Source of the DNA: an uncultured Clostridia bacterium
GTDB taxonomy: Bacteria; Bacillota; Clostridia; Christensenellales; Borkfalkiaceae
Assembly (NCBI GenBank): GCA_947628675.1
Contig: CANRAR010000003.1
Location: 75,114 to 139,113, forward strand
Length of the DNA: 64,000 nt
Direction of reading: 5' to 3'
Part shown: positions 11,044 through 20,100 of the stretch, piece after piece
Layout: each line of letters begins with the position of its first letter
How positions within the stretch are numbered: the stretch's first letter is position 1
Position numbers and translations under genes: made by a program
Notes under the pieces: model-generated
The model's database searches: none
Seen by the model: only the letters and a program-made list of their open reading frames with translations
Told to the model about the DNA's origin: nothing

Positions 11044-12405
11044 TTTGGCGGTGAAATGCCGCAGGATGGGCGGCTCCTCCACAATTTTGTAGCCGCGGAT
11101 CTCGGCGGCGCGCTCCTTGATGTTGATGAGGGCGTCGGCGATGACGTCGAGGTGGGACTGCGTGTAGACCCGTCTGGGGATGGCGAGGCGGGTAAATTCG
11201 AAGTCGGCTTTCAGTTGCTTGCCCGTATCGGGGTCGTTGCCGAGCATGAAGGAGCCGATGTCACACGCGCGGATGCCCGCCTCCAAATAGAGTTCGATGG
11301 CGAGCGCCTGCGCGGGGAATTCGAAGTAGGGGATATGGGGCAGGAGTTTTTTGGCGTCCACGAACACGGCGTGTCCGCCCACGGGGCTCTGGTAGGCGAT
11401 GCCCGCCTCGTCGAGCCGCGCCGCGAGGTACTGCATCTGCCCGATGCGGTATTTGAGGTAGTGCTCGTCGATGCCCTCTTTGAGCCCGCGGGCGAGCGCC
11501 TCGATGTCCCGCCCCGACATTCCGCCGTACGTCGTGAAGCCCTCGAAGGAGATGCACCGCTGTTTGACGGCCTCGAAAATTTTGCCGTCGCGGCAGCCGA
11601 TGAGCCCGCCCATGTTGACGATGGCGTCCTTCTTGGCGCTCATCGTAAAACAGTCCGCGCCCTCGAACATCGCCCTGACGATCGCGGGAATGGTGGAATT
11701 TTTGAACTCCGCTTCGCGCTGTTTTACGAAGTAGGCGTTTTCGGCGTAGCGCGCGGCATCGATCATGAAGGGAATGCCGTAGCGATGCGCGAGGTCGCGC
11801 GTCTCGCGGATATTTTCCACGGAGACGGGCTGGCCGCCCGCCGAGTTGTTGGTGATGGTCATGATGACGGCGCCGATGTTCTCCGCGCCGAGTTCTTTAA
11901 TGTACCCTTCGAGGCGGGCGACATCCATGTTGCCCTTGAAGTCGTACTGCGCCGTCGTATCGAGGGCTTCGGGGGTGACGCAGTCGATGGCGCGCGCCCC
12001 CGCGAGTTCCACGTGCGCGCGCGTCGTATCGAAGTGCATATTGGCGATGGCGTACTTCTTCCCCGCAAGCAGAATGGGCAAGAGCACCTTTTCGGCGGCG
12101 CGCCCCTGATGCACGAGTTGAATGTAGGGCAGCCCGAAGATCTCCTTGGCGGCGTCCTGCACCTTAAAGTAGCAGTCGGCGCCCGCGTACGATTCGTCGC
12201 CCACCATCACGCCCGCCCACTGGTCGGTGCTCATCGCGCCCGTGCCGCTGTCGGTGAGAAGGTCGATGTACACGTCGCGGGAGGCGAGGGCGAACACGTT
12301 GTAGTGCGCCGCCCTGATTTTTTCCTCGCGCTCCTCGCGCGATAAAATGTGCAGGGGCTCCACGCTCTTGATGCGGAAGGGCTCGGGATAGTAGATAGGT
12401 TTCAT
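11026..12405 (-). CDS. tnaA: Tryptophanase (tryptophan indole-lyase)
   Basis: The 459-residue PLP enzyme would cleave tryptophan to indole, pyruvate and ammonia. It has the beta-eliminating lyase hallmarks [40 protein letters not shown] and the PLP lysine in MSAKKDA (Lys259). It is intermediate between tryptophanase and tyrosine phenol-lyase: the N-terminal part ([19 protein letters not shown]) and the length are phenol-lyase-like. However, where phenol-lyase has its substrate arginine (MERG), this protein has CDIGSF as in TnaA (VEIGSF), so I call tryptophanase. A ribosome binding site (AGGGGAAA) precedes the ATG. The leader is only about 22 nt, so there is no TnaC peptide attenuator. Confidence 0.85.
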   Translation of the reverse strand: MKPIYYPEPFRIKSVEPLHILSREEREEKIRAAHYNVFALASRDVYIDLLTDSGTGAMSTDQWAGVMVGDESYAGADCYFKVQDAAKEIFGLPYIQLVHQGRAAEKVLLPILLAGKKYAIANMHFDTTRAHVELAGARAIDCVTPEALDTTAQYDFKGNMDVARLEGYIKELGAENIGAVIMTITNNSAGGQPVSVENIRETRDLAHRYGIPFMIDAARYAENAYFVKQREAEFKNSTIPAIVRAMFEGADCFTMSAKKDAIVNMGGLIGCRDGKIFEAVKQRCISFEGFTTYGGMSGRDIEALARGLKEGIDEHYLKYRIGQMQYLAARLDEAGIAYQSPVGGHAVFVDAKKLLPHIPYFEFPAQALAIELYLEAGIRACDIGSFMLGNDPDTGKQLKADFEFTRLAIPRRVYTQSHLDVIADALINIKERAAEIRGYKIVEEPPILRHFTAKLAPLA

Positions 12406-12433
12406 AAAATTTCCCCTTGTATTTGGTAATTGT

Positions 12434-12461
12434 ATTATAACGGAACGGCGGAAAAAGTCAA
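12434..12461 (-). promoter_or_regulatory. Promoter of tnaA
   Basis: On the minus strand TTGACT (12461-12456) and TATAAT (12439-12434) are 16 bp apart. The -35 box overlaps the TGA stop of the upstream alcohol dehydrogenase gene. Confidence 0.75.
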
Positions 12462-13663
12462 TCCCCTTTTTTCAATTGCACTTCGTGCAAAATTTGCGCA
12501 AGGTCTTTTTTGCCCAAAATTTTGGGCACGGGGTAGAGGGGGTTGGCCTCCCTTGCGGCGTGGCGCACGAGCGCGGGGATGTCATTTTCTTCGATGGAAA
12601 TTTTTTCGGGAATGCCGACCGCGCGGCAAAGTTTTTCCGTCTCTTTGAGGAACAGTTCCGCCGCTTCCGCCCTCGGCATATTTTTTTCGCAGAAGCCGCA
12701 CAAAACGGCGAGGCGCGCGAGTTTTTTCCGTGCCTTTTTCCCGTAGGCGCGCAAAACGGGCACGAGCAGCACGGCGCACAATCTCCCGTGCGGCAAGTCG
12801 TATGCGCCGCCGAGCGCATGGGCGAGCGCATGGACGTAGCCTACATAGGAAATTGTGAACGCCTCGCCCGCCGCAAACGCCGCCCGCGCCATTTTCTCCC
12901 GCGCTTCAAGGCCATTGCCATCTGCATAAGCCGCGGGGAGCGCAGCAAAGATATTTTTCGCCGCCTCGGCCGCCCGTGCGCGGGAATATTTGGTCGTCGC
13001 CCTGCCGATGTACGCCTCCACCGCGTGAGTCAAGGCGTCCATGCCCGTTTCGGCGGTCGCTTGGGGCGGGAGGGAAGATGTGAGCGCGGGGTCGAGGACG
13101 ACGAACTTCGGCACGATCCTGAAGGAGAACACGGCGAATTTATCGTGCGTCTTTTCGTCGGTGAAGACGGCGGCGGCCGTCGCCTCGCTGCCCGAGCCCG
13201 CCGTCGTGGGTACGGCGAGAAGGGGCGGCACCTTGCCCTTCACACGGAGCGCGCCCCGCATTTTGACGAGCGGTTTTTTGGGGGAGGCGATGCGCGCGCA
13301 CACGCCCTTGGCGCAGTCCATGGGGGAGCCGCCGCCCACCGCCGCCACGCAGTCGCAGTTTGCATTGCGGTAGAGGGAGAGAGCCGCCTCCACGCAGGAG
13401 ACCGTGGGATTTGCGGGCACGTCGTCGAAGATCTCCGCGGAAATTCCCGCCTCTTCGAGCGCGGAAAGCAGGGGCTCTAAAAGCCCGTGCCCGCGGACGC
13501 GCTTGCCCGTCACGAGGAGGACGCGCCCGTATCCGCCCTCCGCGAGCGAGCGGGCAACTTCCCCATAATCCGTCGCCTCGGGTGCGCGGTAGGGAAGGAG
13601 GGGCGACACGGTTTTCAGCCCCAAATGGAGGGCTCTGCAATACAGCGTATAAAAAACGTTCAT
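12458..13663 (-). CDS. Iron-containing alcohol dehydrogenase
   Basis: The 401-residue cytoplasmic protein belongs to the group III, metal-dependent alcohol dehydrogenases that interconvert alcohols and aldehydes or ketones with NAD(P)H. The nucleotide site [11 protein letters not shown] and the loop [12 protein letters not shown] are typical. The metal ligands are an Asp followed by the His residues in [17 protein letters not shown] and LPHG. Substrate cannot be told from sequence. The ATG at 13663 lies exactly 6 bases after a TATAAT box, so the transcript probably begins at the start codon itself. It is upstream of tnaA on the same strand, but tnaA has its own promoter. Confidence 0.9.
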   Translation of the reverse strand: MNVFYTLYCRALHLGLKTVSPLLPYRAPEATDYGEVARSLAEGGYGRVLLVTGKRVRGHGLLEPLLSALEEAGISAEIFDDVPANPTVSCVEAALSLYRNANCDCVAAVGGGSPMDCAKGVCARIASPKKPLVKMRGALRVKGKVPPLLAVPTTAGSGSEATAAAVFTDEKTHDKFAVFSFRIVPKFVVLDPALTSSLPPQATAETGMDALTHAVEAYIGRATTKYSRARAAEAAKNIFAALPAAYADGNGLEAREKMARAAFAAGEAFTISYVGYVHALAHALGGAYDLPHGRLCAVLLVPVLRAYGKKARKKLARLAVLCGFCEKNMPRAEAAELFLKETEKLCRAVGIPEKISIEENDIPALVRHAAREANPLYPVPKILGKKDLAQILHEVQLKKGD

Positions 13664-13669
13664 GCCTCT

Positions 13670-13697
13670 ATTATATCCGAAGCGGGATTTTTGTCAA
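13670..13697 (-). promoter_or_regulatory. Promoter of the alcohol dehydrogenase gene
   Basis: On the minus strand TTGACA (13697-13692) and TATAAT (13675-13670) are 16 bp apart. The start codon begins 7 bases after the -10 box, which predicts a leaderless message. Confidence 0.75.
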
Positions 13698-13711
13698 TCC
13701 GTTCAAAACGC

Positions 13712-13741
13712 TTGCCCAAGTTCCCAAATATATGGTATAAT
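13712..13741 (+). promoter_or_regulatory. Promoter of the ABC-F gene
   Basis: TTGCCC (13712-13717) and TATAAT (13736-13741) are 18 bp apart with an extended -10 TGG. The divergent alcohol dehydrogenase promoter lies 15 bases away, so the two are packed back to back. Confidence 0.65.
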
Positions 13742-13771
13742 TCTCTATGAAATACAAACAAAGAGGGCGAT

Positions 13772-15352
13772 ATGTTACAGGTAAACGGCGTCAGTCTGCA
13801 ATACGGAAGCAAAAAACTCTTCGAGGACGTCAACTTAAAATTCACCAAGGGGAACTGCTACGGCATCATCGGCGCGAACGGCGCGGGCAAGTCCACCTTC
13901 CTCAAAGTGCTCTCGGGCGAGATCGAGCCCAACAAGGGCGAGGTCGTGCTCGATAAGAACGAGCGGATGTCCGTGCTCGCGCAGAACCAGAACAAGTACG
14001 ACTTCGAGACGGTGCTCCGCACCGTGATGCTCGGGCACGAGCGGCTCGTGCGCATCATGGACGAGAAGGACGCCCTCTACGCCCATGCCGACTTCACCGA
14101 GGAGGACGGCGTACGGGCGGCCGAACTCGAGAGCGAGTTTGCAGAACTCGGCGGCTGGGAGGCCGAGAGCGAGGCGCAGACCCTCCTCAACGAACTCGAT
14201 ATCCCCTCCGAATACCACTACCTCACGATGGGGGAACTCGACGGCAAGCAGAAGGTGCGGGTGCTCCTCGCGCAGGCGCTCTTCGGCAACCCCGACGTGC
14301 TCCTTCTCGACGAACCCACCAACAACCTCGACCTCAAGACGGTGCGCTGGCTCGAGAACTACCTTCTCGACTTCGAGAACACCATCATCATCGTCTCGCA
14401 CAACAGGCACTTTTTGAACAAGGTGTGTACGCACATCTGCGACGTGGACTTCGGCAAGATCAACCTGTACCTCGGCAACTACGACTTTTGGTATCAGACC
14501 TCCCAACTTATGGCGCGGCAGCAGCGCGACGCCAACAAGAAGGCCGAACAGCGCGCCGCCGAACTCAAGGAGTTCATCGCGCGGTTCGCCGCCAATGCAA
14601 GTAAATCGCGGCAGGCGACTTCGCGCAAGAAGGAACTTGAAAAACTCACCATCTCCGACTTCAAGCCGTCGCTGCGCAAGTATCCCTTCATCGACTTCAA
14701 GTTCGAGCGGGAGATCGGCAACGACATCCTCGCCGTCGAAAATCTCACCAAGAAGGGATACTTCGAGAACATTTCCTTTACGGTGCAGAAGGGGGAGAAG
14801 ATCGGCATCCTCTCGGATAAGTCCACCTCCGTCACCATGCTCTATGAGATCTTGATGGGCAGGGAGGAGCCCGACGCGGGCACGGTGAAGTGGGGCAAGA
14901 CCATTCAAACTTCCTACTTCCCCACCAACAACAACGAATTCTTCGAGGGCGTTTCGCTCACCCTCGTGCAGTGGCTCTCGCAATTTTCCAAAGACCATTA
15001 TGAAGAATACCTCCGCGGCTGGCTGGGGCGGATGCTGTTCTCCGGCGAGGAGGCCTTGAAGGAGGCGAAAGTCCTCTCGGGCGGCGAGAAGGTGCGCTGT
15101 ATGCTCGCCAAGATGATGCTCGAGGGCGGGAACTTCCTCATCTTCGACGAGCCCACCAACCACCTCGACCTGGAGAGCATCACCGCGCTCAACAACGGGC
15201 TCGTGGCGTATAAGGGCTGTATGCTCCTCACCTCGCACGACCAGGAACTCATGAACACCGTGTGCAACCGCATCATAGTGCTGGGCAGGACGAAGACGTT
15301 CGACAAGAACGTCACCTTCGACGAATATCTCGACCTCGTAAACGCTTCGTAA
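13772..15352 (+). CDS. ABC-F family ATPase, YbiT/YkpA type
   Basis: This 526-residue protein has two nucleotide-binding domains and no membrane segment. ABC-F proteins act at the ribosome E site. Domain 1 has an intact Walker A (GANGAGKST, 34-42) and Walker B (VLLLDEPT), but its signature is TMGELDGKQ (152-160) rather than LSGGQ. Domain 2 has an intact signature LSGGE (435-439) and Walker B (LIFDEPT), but its Walker A is GILSDKSTSV (345-354). Hence one composite ATP site keeps its motifs and the other has lost both halves. An Arg/Lys-rich linker (about 245-310) joins the domains. The ATG at 13772 has GAGGG 5 bases upstream. The exact subfamily and substrate complex are inferred. Confidence 0.9.
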   Translation: MLQVNGVSLQYGSKKLFEDVNLKFTKGNCYGIIGANGAGKSTFLKVLSGEIEPNKGEVVLDKNERMSVLAQNQNKYDFETVLRTVMLGHERLVRIMDEKDALYAHADFTEEDGVRAAELESEFAELGGWEAESEAQTLLNELDIPSEYHYLTMGELDGKQKVRVLLAQALFGNPDVLLLDEPTNNLDLKTVRWLENYLLDFENTIIIVSHNRHFLNKVCTHICDVDFGKINLYLGNYDFWYQTSQLMARQQRDANKKAEQRAAELKEFIARFAANASKSRQATSRKKELEKLTISDFKPSLRKYPFIDFKFEREIGNDILAVENLTKKGYFENISFTVQKGEKIGILSDKSTSVTMLYEILMGREEPDAGTVKWGKTIQTSYFPTNNNEFFEGVSLTLVQWLSQFSKDHYEEYLRGWLGRMLFSGEEALKEAKVLSGGEKVRCMLAKMMLEGGNFLIFDEPTNHLDLESITALNNGLVAYKGCMLLTSHDQELMNTVCNRIIVLGRTKTFDKNVTFDEYLDLVNAS

Positions 15353-15387
15353 CAGAAGTTCGCCCCCAAACGCCCCTCCCCCTGTGT

Positions 15388-15425
15388 CCCCCTCCCCGCG
15401 CAAAAGGCGCGGGGAGGGGGATAAA
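15388..15425 (+). terminator. Terminator after the ABC-F gene (R5-type hairpin)
   Basis: CCCCCTCCCCGCGC (15388-15401) pairs with GCGCGGGGAGGGGG (15407-15420) around an AAAAG loop. The hairpin and its CCCCTCCCCCTGTGTCCC prefix recur at 54533, so it is also a dispersed element (R5). Confidence 0.6.
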
Positions 15426-15428
15426 ATA

Positions 15429-15600
15429 AGGTAAGATTTCTCGACTACGCTCGAAATGACATATTTATAGCGCGGGGGTCGGACTTCGTTGTTCGGGATT
15501 CTTCGCTACGCTCAGAATGACGCGGTGACCCGAGCGCGGGGCTGGATGACGCGGTGACCCGAGCGCGGGGCAGAATGACGCGGTAGGACAAGCGCGGGGA
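15429..15600. repeat. R3 and R1 (copy b) repeat cluster
   Basis: R3 (TCTCGACTACGCTCGAAATG) occupies about 15429-15475. R1 copy b follows: GGATTCTT, a short core with TAC loop, AGAATGAC, then two further tails of the form GCGCGGGGCAGAATGACGCG. No gene is visible. Confidence 0.65.
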
Positions 15601-15633
15601 AACGGGCGCGGGCGAGACGGACTACGTTGGGGG

Positions 15634-15694
15634 GAAGATACACTCGCCGCGCGCCCGTCCGCAGAAGAGGACGGGCGCGCGGCTCGGTATGAGG
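15634..15694. repeat. Dispersed hairpin repeat R4, copy b (14-bp stem)
   Basis: Arms GAAGATACACTCG and CTCGGTATGAGG flank a perfect 14-bp stem (15647-15660 with 15669-15682). The stem sequence is unrelated to that of the copy at 9140, although the arms match. Confidence 0.7.
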
Positions 15695-15778
15695 AAGGGG
15701 GATTTATCAGAGGAAAAGGGGGAGTTTTTAGGGGGAAAAGGGGCGCGGCGCGGCGTCCGTTTTTTGTGCCGGGAAACG

Positions 15779-15846
15779 TTTTCGACAATTTTGTACAAAA
15801 ATCGATGAATTTTGTAAAATAATTTTTGAATTTTGTACAAAAATGA
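15779..15846. promoter_or_regulatory. 0A-box-like site and three 21-bp operator repeats
   Basis: TTTTCGACAA (15779-15788) is the complement of the Spo0A box core TTGTCGAA. Directly after it come TTTTGTACAAAA (15789), the half-conserved TTTTGTAAAAT (15810) and TTTTGTACAAAA (15831). The three are exactly 21 bp apart, two helical turns, and the first and third are perfect 12-bp palindromes. The array ends 2 bases before the -35 box of spo0A, a position suited to a regulator. Confidence 0.65.
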
Positions 15847-15847
15847 C

Positions 15848-15876
15848 TTTACAAATGCAAATTCGTGTATTATAAT
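15848..15876 (+). promoter_or_regulatory. Promoter of the spo0A homologue
   Basis: TTTACA (15848-15853) and TATAAT (15871-15876) are 17 bp apart. The predicted start near 15883 leaves a 26-nt leader with AAAGGCGGAA before the ATG. Confidence 0.75.
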
Positions 15877-15908
15877 GCGATTACTCTCAAAAAAAGGCGG
15901 AAAACATT

Positions 15909-16667
15909 ATGAAACGAATTTTGATTTTGGAAAGCAACGAGGCGTTTGCGGGCGAACTCGCGGGGTATTTTTCCACGCAGAAGGACTGCGAAGTCTGCGG
16001 CGTGACGGGCGACGGCGAGGAGGGGATCAAACTCCTCGAAAAGTTCGCGCCGAACGTTGCCATCCTCAGCCTGTTCCTCAAAAACGTGGACGGGTTCGGC
16101 GTTCTCGAGGACGCCAAGCGCAGCGGCAGGAAGACAGATTTCATCGTGCTCGGCAACTTCTCGGATGATGCCATCATCAACCGCGCCATCGCGCTCGGGG
16201 CGCGTTACTACTTCATGAAGCCAGTCGCGGCGGAGATCGTGGGCGGCCGCGCCATGGAACTTTCGGCGGGTCCCGAACTCGCCGCGGGGCGGGAGAAGTT
16301 CGAGCGGCGCCGCCCCGCCTCCCTCGACGAGCGCATCTCCAATATCTTCATCTCCATCGGCATCCCGCCGCACATCAAGGGGTATAACTACCTGCGCGAG
16401 GGCATCAAGATGGCGGTGAACGATCCCCACATCATCAACAACGTGACGAAGGGGCTGTATCCCATCATCGGCGAGCGGTTCAATACCTCGGCGAGCAAGG
16501 TGGAGCGCGCCATCCGCCACGCCATCGAGGTCGCGTGGAACAGGGGACGCATCGACGCCGTCAACGCCATCTTCGGCGCGCGCGTCTACATCGGCACGGA
16601 GAAGCCCACGAACAGCGAGTTTATTGCGCTCGTCGCCGATAAGCTGATTTTGGAGAGCATGGTGTGA
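15909..16667 (+). CDS. spo0A: Spo0A homologue with degenerate receiver domain
   Basis: The 252-residue protein has a receiver domain (1-115) and a full Spo0A DNA-binding domain (about 140-250). The latter carries the near-invariant ASKVERAIRHAIEVAW recognition helix region and KPTNSEFIALVADKL. In the receiver, the phospho-acceptor Asp is replaced by Ser54 (AILSLFLKNVDG against VLDIIMPHLDG). The acidic pair is Glu8-Ser9, and the switch Thr is Gly82; only Lys104 remains. The usual Asp phosphorelay chemistry therefore cannot operate. The protein may act constitutively or bind another ligand; that is inference. A typical ribosome binding site and promoter precede it, with an operator-like array that may be its own target. 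Confidence 0.9.
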   Translation: MKRILILESNEAFAGELAGYFSTQKDCEVCGVTGDGEEGIKLLEKFAPNVAILSLFLKNVDGFGVLEDAKRSGRKTDFIVLGNFSDDAIINRAIALGARYYFMKPVAAEIVGGRAMELSAGPELAAGREKFERRRPASLDERISNIFISIGIPPHIKGYNYLREGIKMAVNDPHIINNVTKGLYPIIGERFNTSASKVERAIRHAIEVAWNRGRIDAVNAIFGARVYIGTEKPTNSEFIALVADKLILESMV

Positions 16668-17105
16668 CCGTGCGATTTTTCCCGACCCGCAGGGGGAAGG
16701 GGGGAGAGAGCCGTTTTGAAGGGAAAATACCGTTCCGAAGGGGGGTGAGGCGAGTGAGGCGTTTTTGGAGTGAGAATGCCGTTCCGCAAACGGAGAAGGG
16801 AAACGAGAATGCGGATTTCTCTGCCGTGATTGAAGATGACGTCCCGAAAACAGAGAGAGGGGCGAGAATGCGGATTTCTCTGCCGTGATTGAAGATGTCG
16901 TCCCGCAAACGGAGAGGGGGAACGAGAATGCGGCTTTCTCGACCGTGATTGAAGATGCCGTCCCATAAGGGGAAGAGGCGGCGATAGAGCCGTTTTCAAA
17001 GTAAAAATACCGTCCCGCGAGGGGGCGGTTTTTTGTTTTTTCCGCGGCGTAGGAGGGGGAAGCGGGAAGAATTGCAAAATCCCGCGAAAAAGTGCCGTAA
17101 ATCCA
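16668..17105. repeat. 59-60 bp tandem repeats upstream of ftsK
   Basis: Three full units start at 16805, 16864 and 16924. Each runs GAGAATGCGGATTTCTC, then CCGTGATTGAAGATG, then CGTCCCGCAAACGGAG-like sequence. A shortened unit starts at 16772. The array is framed by two copies of AGAGCCGTTTT...AAATACCGT(T/C)CCG (about 16696 and 16985). No gene or start signal is evident. Confidence 0.7.
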
Positions 17106-17134
17106 TTGAAAAATTCGTTTGGAAATGCTATACT
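17106..17134 (+). promoter_or_regulatory. Promoter of ftsK
   Basis: TTGAAA (17106-17111) and TATACT (17129-17134) are 17 bp apart with an extended -10 TGC. A perfect 7-bp hairpin (TGTCCCC-TAT-GGGGACA, 17156-17172) sits in the leader just before the ribosome binding site. Confidence 0.7.
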
Positions 17135-17187
17135 GTATGATGAAAAAATAGGCGATGTCCCCTATGGGGACATACGGAGGGAATATC

Positions 17188-20100
17188 GTGAACGGGTTCG
17201 GGCGCGGAGAGGACAAGCAAAAAGAGAAAAAAATATCGGTGATCTCGCGGGAGACGGTGGGCATGACGCTCCTCCTCTTCTCGGCGATCGCCTTTCTCAT
17301 CGTGGTTACGGGACCGTATCTGTTCGGCGACGTCGGCCGCGCCATTACGGCGTTCTTCGTGGGCGTGTTCGGGCTGAATGTCTATCCGCTCCTTCTGATC
17401 GTGGCGCTGCTCTCCCTCGGGCTCGTGCTCGGGAAGAGCATCCTCGGGCGCAAGTGGCTTTTGCGCGGCGGGCTCTTCATCGTATGCGTCTTTTTCATCG
17501 TGCATACGGCGACCGCGCCCTACCGCGGCCTCTCGTACGGCGCGTACCTTTCCGCCTGCTGGAATGCCGCCGAAACGAGCGCCGCAAACGGCACGGGCGG
17601 GGGCGTCATCTTCGGCATCGTCGCCTATCCCATCTGCGCGCTCATCACCGATGCGGGCGCGTACGTCGTATTCTCCCTTCTCACCGCACTTTCGCTGTAC
17701 TTTCTGCTGCTCCTGACGCCGCTCGAAAAGTACATCTCCTTCTCCAAGGCGCGCCGCGCATCCCGCCCCGCGCCCGAGGAGAGCGCCCCCGCGCCCCGCA
17801 CGGAGGGGACGCGCCCCTACCCCGGAGCCATCACCTTTTCCGAACTGCCCGGCGCCCCGCGCGCCTCGGCGAGAGAGACGGCGCCCGTCTATCCCGCGCC
17901 GCCCGTGCAGTATGAGAGCCGCGCCGATGCGCAAGCGCGTAACCGCGAACTGCTCTTCGGCGACGACCCCGCCGTGAACTACCGCACCAACCTCATCTAC
18001 GATAAAGATTCCTACTTCAACCACCGCGGCACCTCCCCGGAGGGCGGCGGACAGCCCTCTGCCCGCCCCGAAGAGCGCGGCTATTCGGAGCGCTATGCTG
18101 CCGAGGCGCAGGGGGAGAGGCCTTCGTTCCCGCGCAAAGTCACGGAGGAGCGCCCCCGCACGTCGGACGGGTATTCCTATCCCGTGCAGGAGGACTACGA
18201 CGCCAACTATACGCAGACGCCCTCCTACCGTGCGCCCGAAGCGCCCGCCGCGCCGTCTGCCCCCCGCCGCGATTTCTATGCGCACGACGTCGAGCCGCAG
18301 GTGTTCTCCTCCGAGCCCAACGTCTACGATGCGCCCGCGGCGGAGAATCCCGTGCCGCACTCGCGGTTTGCACCCGAACCCGAGCAGCCCGCGGCGTCCT
18401 CGCGGTTCGCGCCCGAAAATGAGCAGCCCGCGGCTTCCTCGCGGTTCGCGCCCGAAAATGAGCAGCCTGCGGCTTCCTCGCGGTTCGCGCCCGAGAATGA
18501 GCAGCCCGCGGCTTCGCGGTTTGCACCCGCGCCCGCACCCGGGCAGCCCGAGGAGGAGCCCCGCGAGGAGGACAGGGAATCGCAGTTCCGCAGCCTCTTC
18601 ACGCGTTCCTTCGGCGAGCGTACGCCCGTCGAGAAGCCGCTGCCCTTCGAGCGGCGCACCGAGCCGCCCGCAGAGGAGCCCCAAGCGCCGCAGGACGAGG
18701 AGCCCGCGCCCGAGAGCCGCGTGTTCGATTCCGAGATGCGGAGGGGCGTCGCCGAACTCTTCGACGACGACGAATTCGACGGAGGGGACTACCGCGAGGA
18801 GCCCGAACAGCCCGCCGCGCCCGCGCGCGAACGCGTCCGCCGCGAAATAAAGGACGATTTTGCTTCGGAGCCCGCGTCCCGTATGCCCACGCCTCCGCCC
18901 GCCGCGCCCCAGCCGCCCGCAAGGCACATCTACCGCGAATACGTCCGTCCGAGCACGGAGAACTTCATGGAGTACGACGGAAGCGTCACCATGCAGGAGG
19001 ACGAGATCGAGCGGAATACGTCCATCATCGTCGATACGCTCGCGGGCTTCAAGGTGGATGCCGAGGTCGTAAAGGTGACCACGGGCCCCGCCGTGACGCG
19101 GTACGATATCGATATTCCCCGCAACATCACGGTGGGCACCGTCATCAAGCGCGACGCCGAGATCGCCATGCGCCTCCATGCGCGCGACGGCGTCAATATG
19201 TACGCCAACAATATGTCGGGCGCCATCTCCATCGAAGTCCCCAACGTGCACCGCGCCACCGTGGGCATCAAGTCGGTATTGCAGGCGGAGGAATACCAGA
19301 ACGCCAAAGAGGGCTCTTTGATGTTCGTCATCGGCAAGGACGTCGAGAACAAGAACGTCTGCGGCAACATCGCCAAGATGAAGCACCTGCTCGTTGCGGG
19401 CTCTACGGGCTCGGGCAAGTCGGTCTGCCTCAACGCGATGCTCATCAGCCTCATCTGCAAGTACTCGCCCGAGGATCTTCGCCTCATTCTCATCGACCCC
19501 AAGAAGGTGGAATTTGCCGTGTTCGACGGGCTTCCCCACCTCATGATCAACGAGATCATCGCCGACGCGCAGAAGGCGGTCACCGCCCTCCGCTGGGCGA
19601 TCGAGGAGATGGAAAGGAGGTACCGCCTCTTCGAGCAGAAGACGCGCGAGCAGCACATCACCGTCCGCAATGTGGACGAATACAACAGCGTACGCACCGA
19701 GGACGAGGCGAAACTTGCCAAGATCGTCATCGTCGTCGATGAACTTGCCGACCTCATGTCGGTCGCCAAGAAGGACATCGAAGAGCGCATCCAGCGGCTC
19801 GCCCAAAAGGCGCGCGCCGCGGGCATCCACCTCGTCATCGCCACCCAGCGCCCGTCGGTGGACGTCATCACGGGCGTCATCAAGGGGAATCTCCCCACGC
19901 GGCTCGCCTTCCGCGTCATCCAGGAAGTGGACTCGCGCACCATTCTCGACGAATCGGGCGCGGAGAAACTGCTCGGCAACGGCGATATGCTCTTCCGCAC
20001 CGAGGGGATGTTCAACTGCCTGCGCGTACAGGGAGCCTTCCTGAGTTCGGCGGAGGTACAGGCCGTCGTGGACGACATCAAGGCGAACAACGAGGCGTAT

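Noticed and set aside
11026..12405. Tyrosine phenol-lyase as the call
   Set aside because: The position of the phenol-lyase substrate arginine carries a tryptophanase-like CDIG sequence, and the NSAGGQPVS and KQREAE stretches match TnaA.
17155..17187. ATG 17155 as the ftsK start
   Set aside because: It lies in a perfect hairpin without a ribosome binding site, while GTG 17188 has GGAGGG at the right distance.
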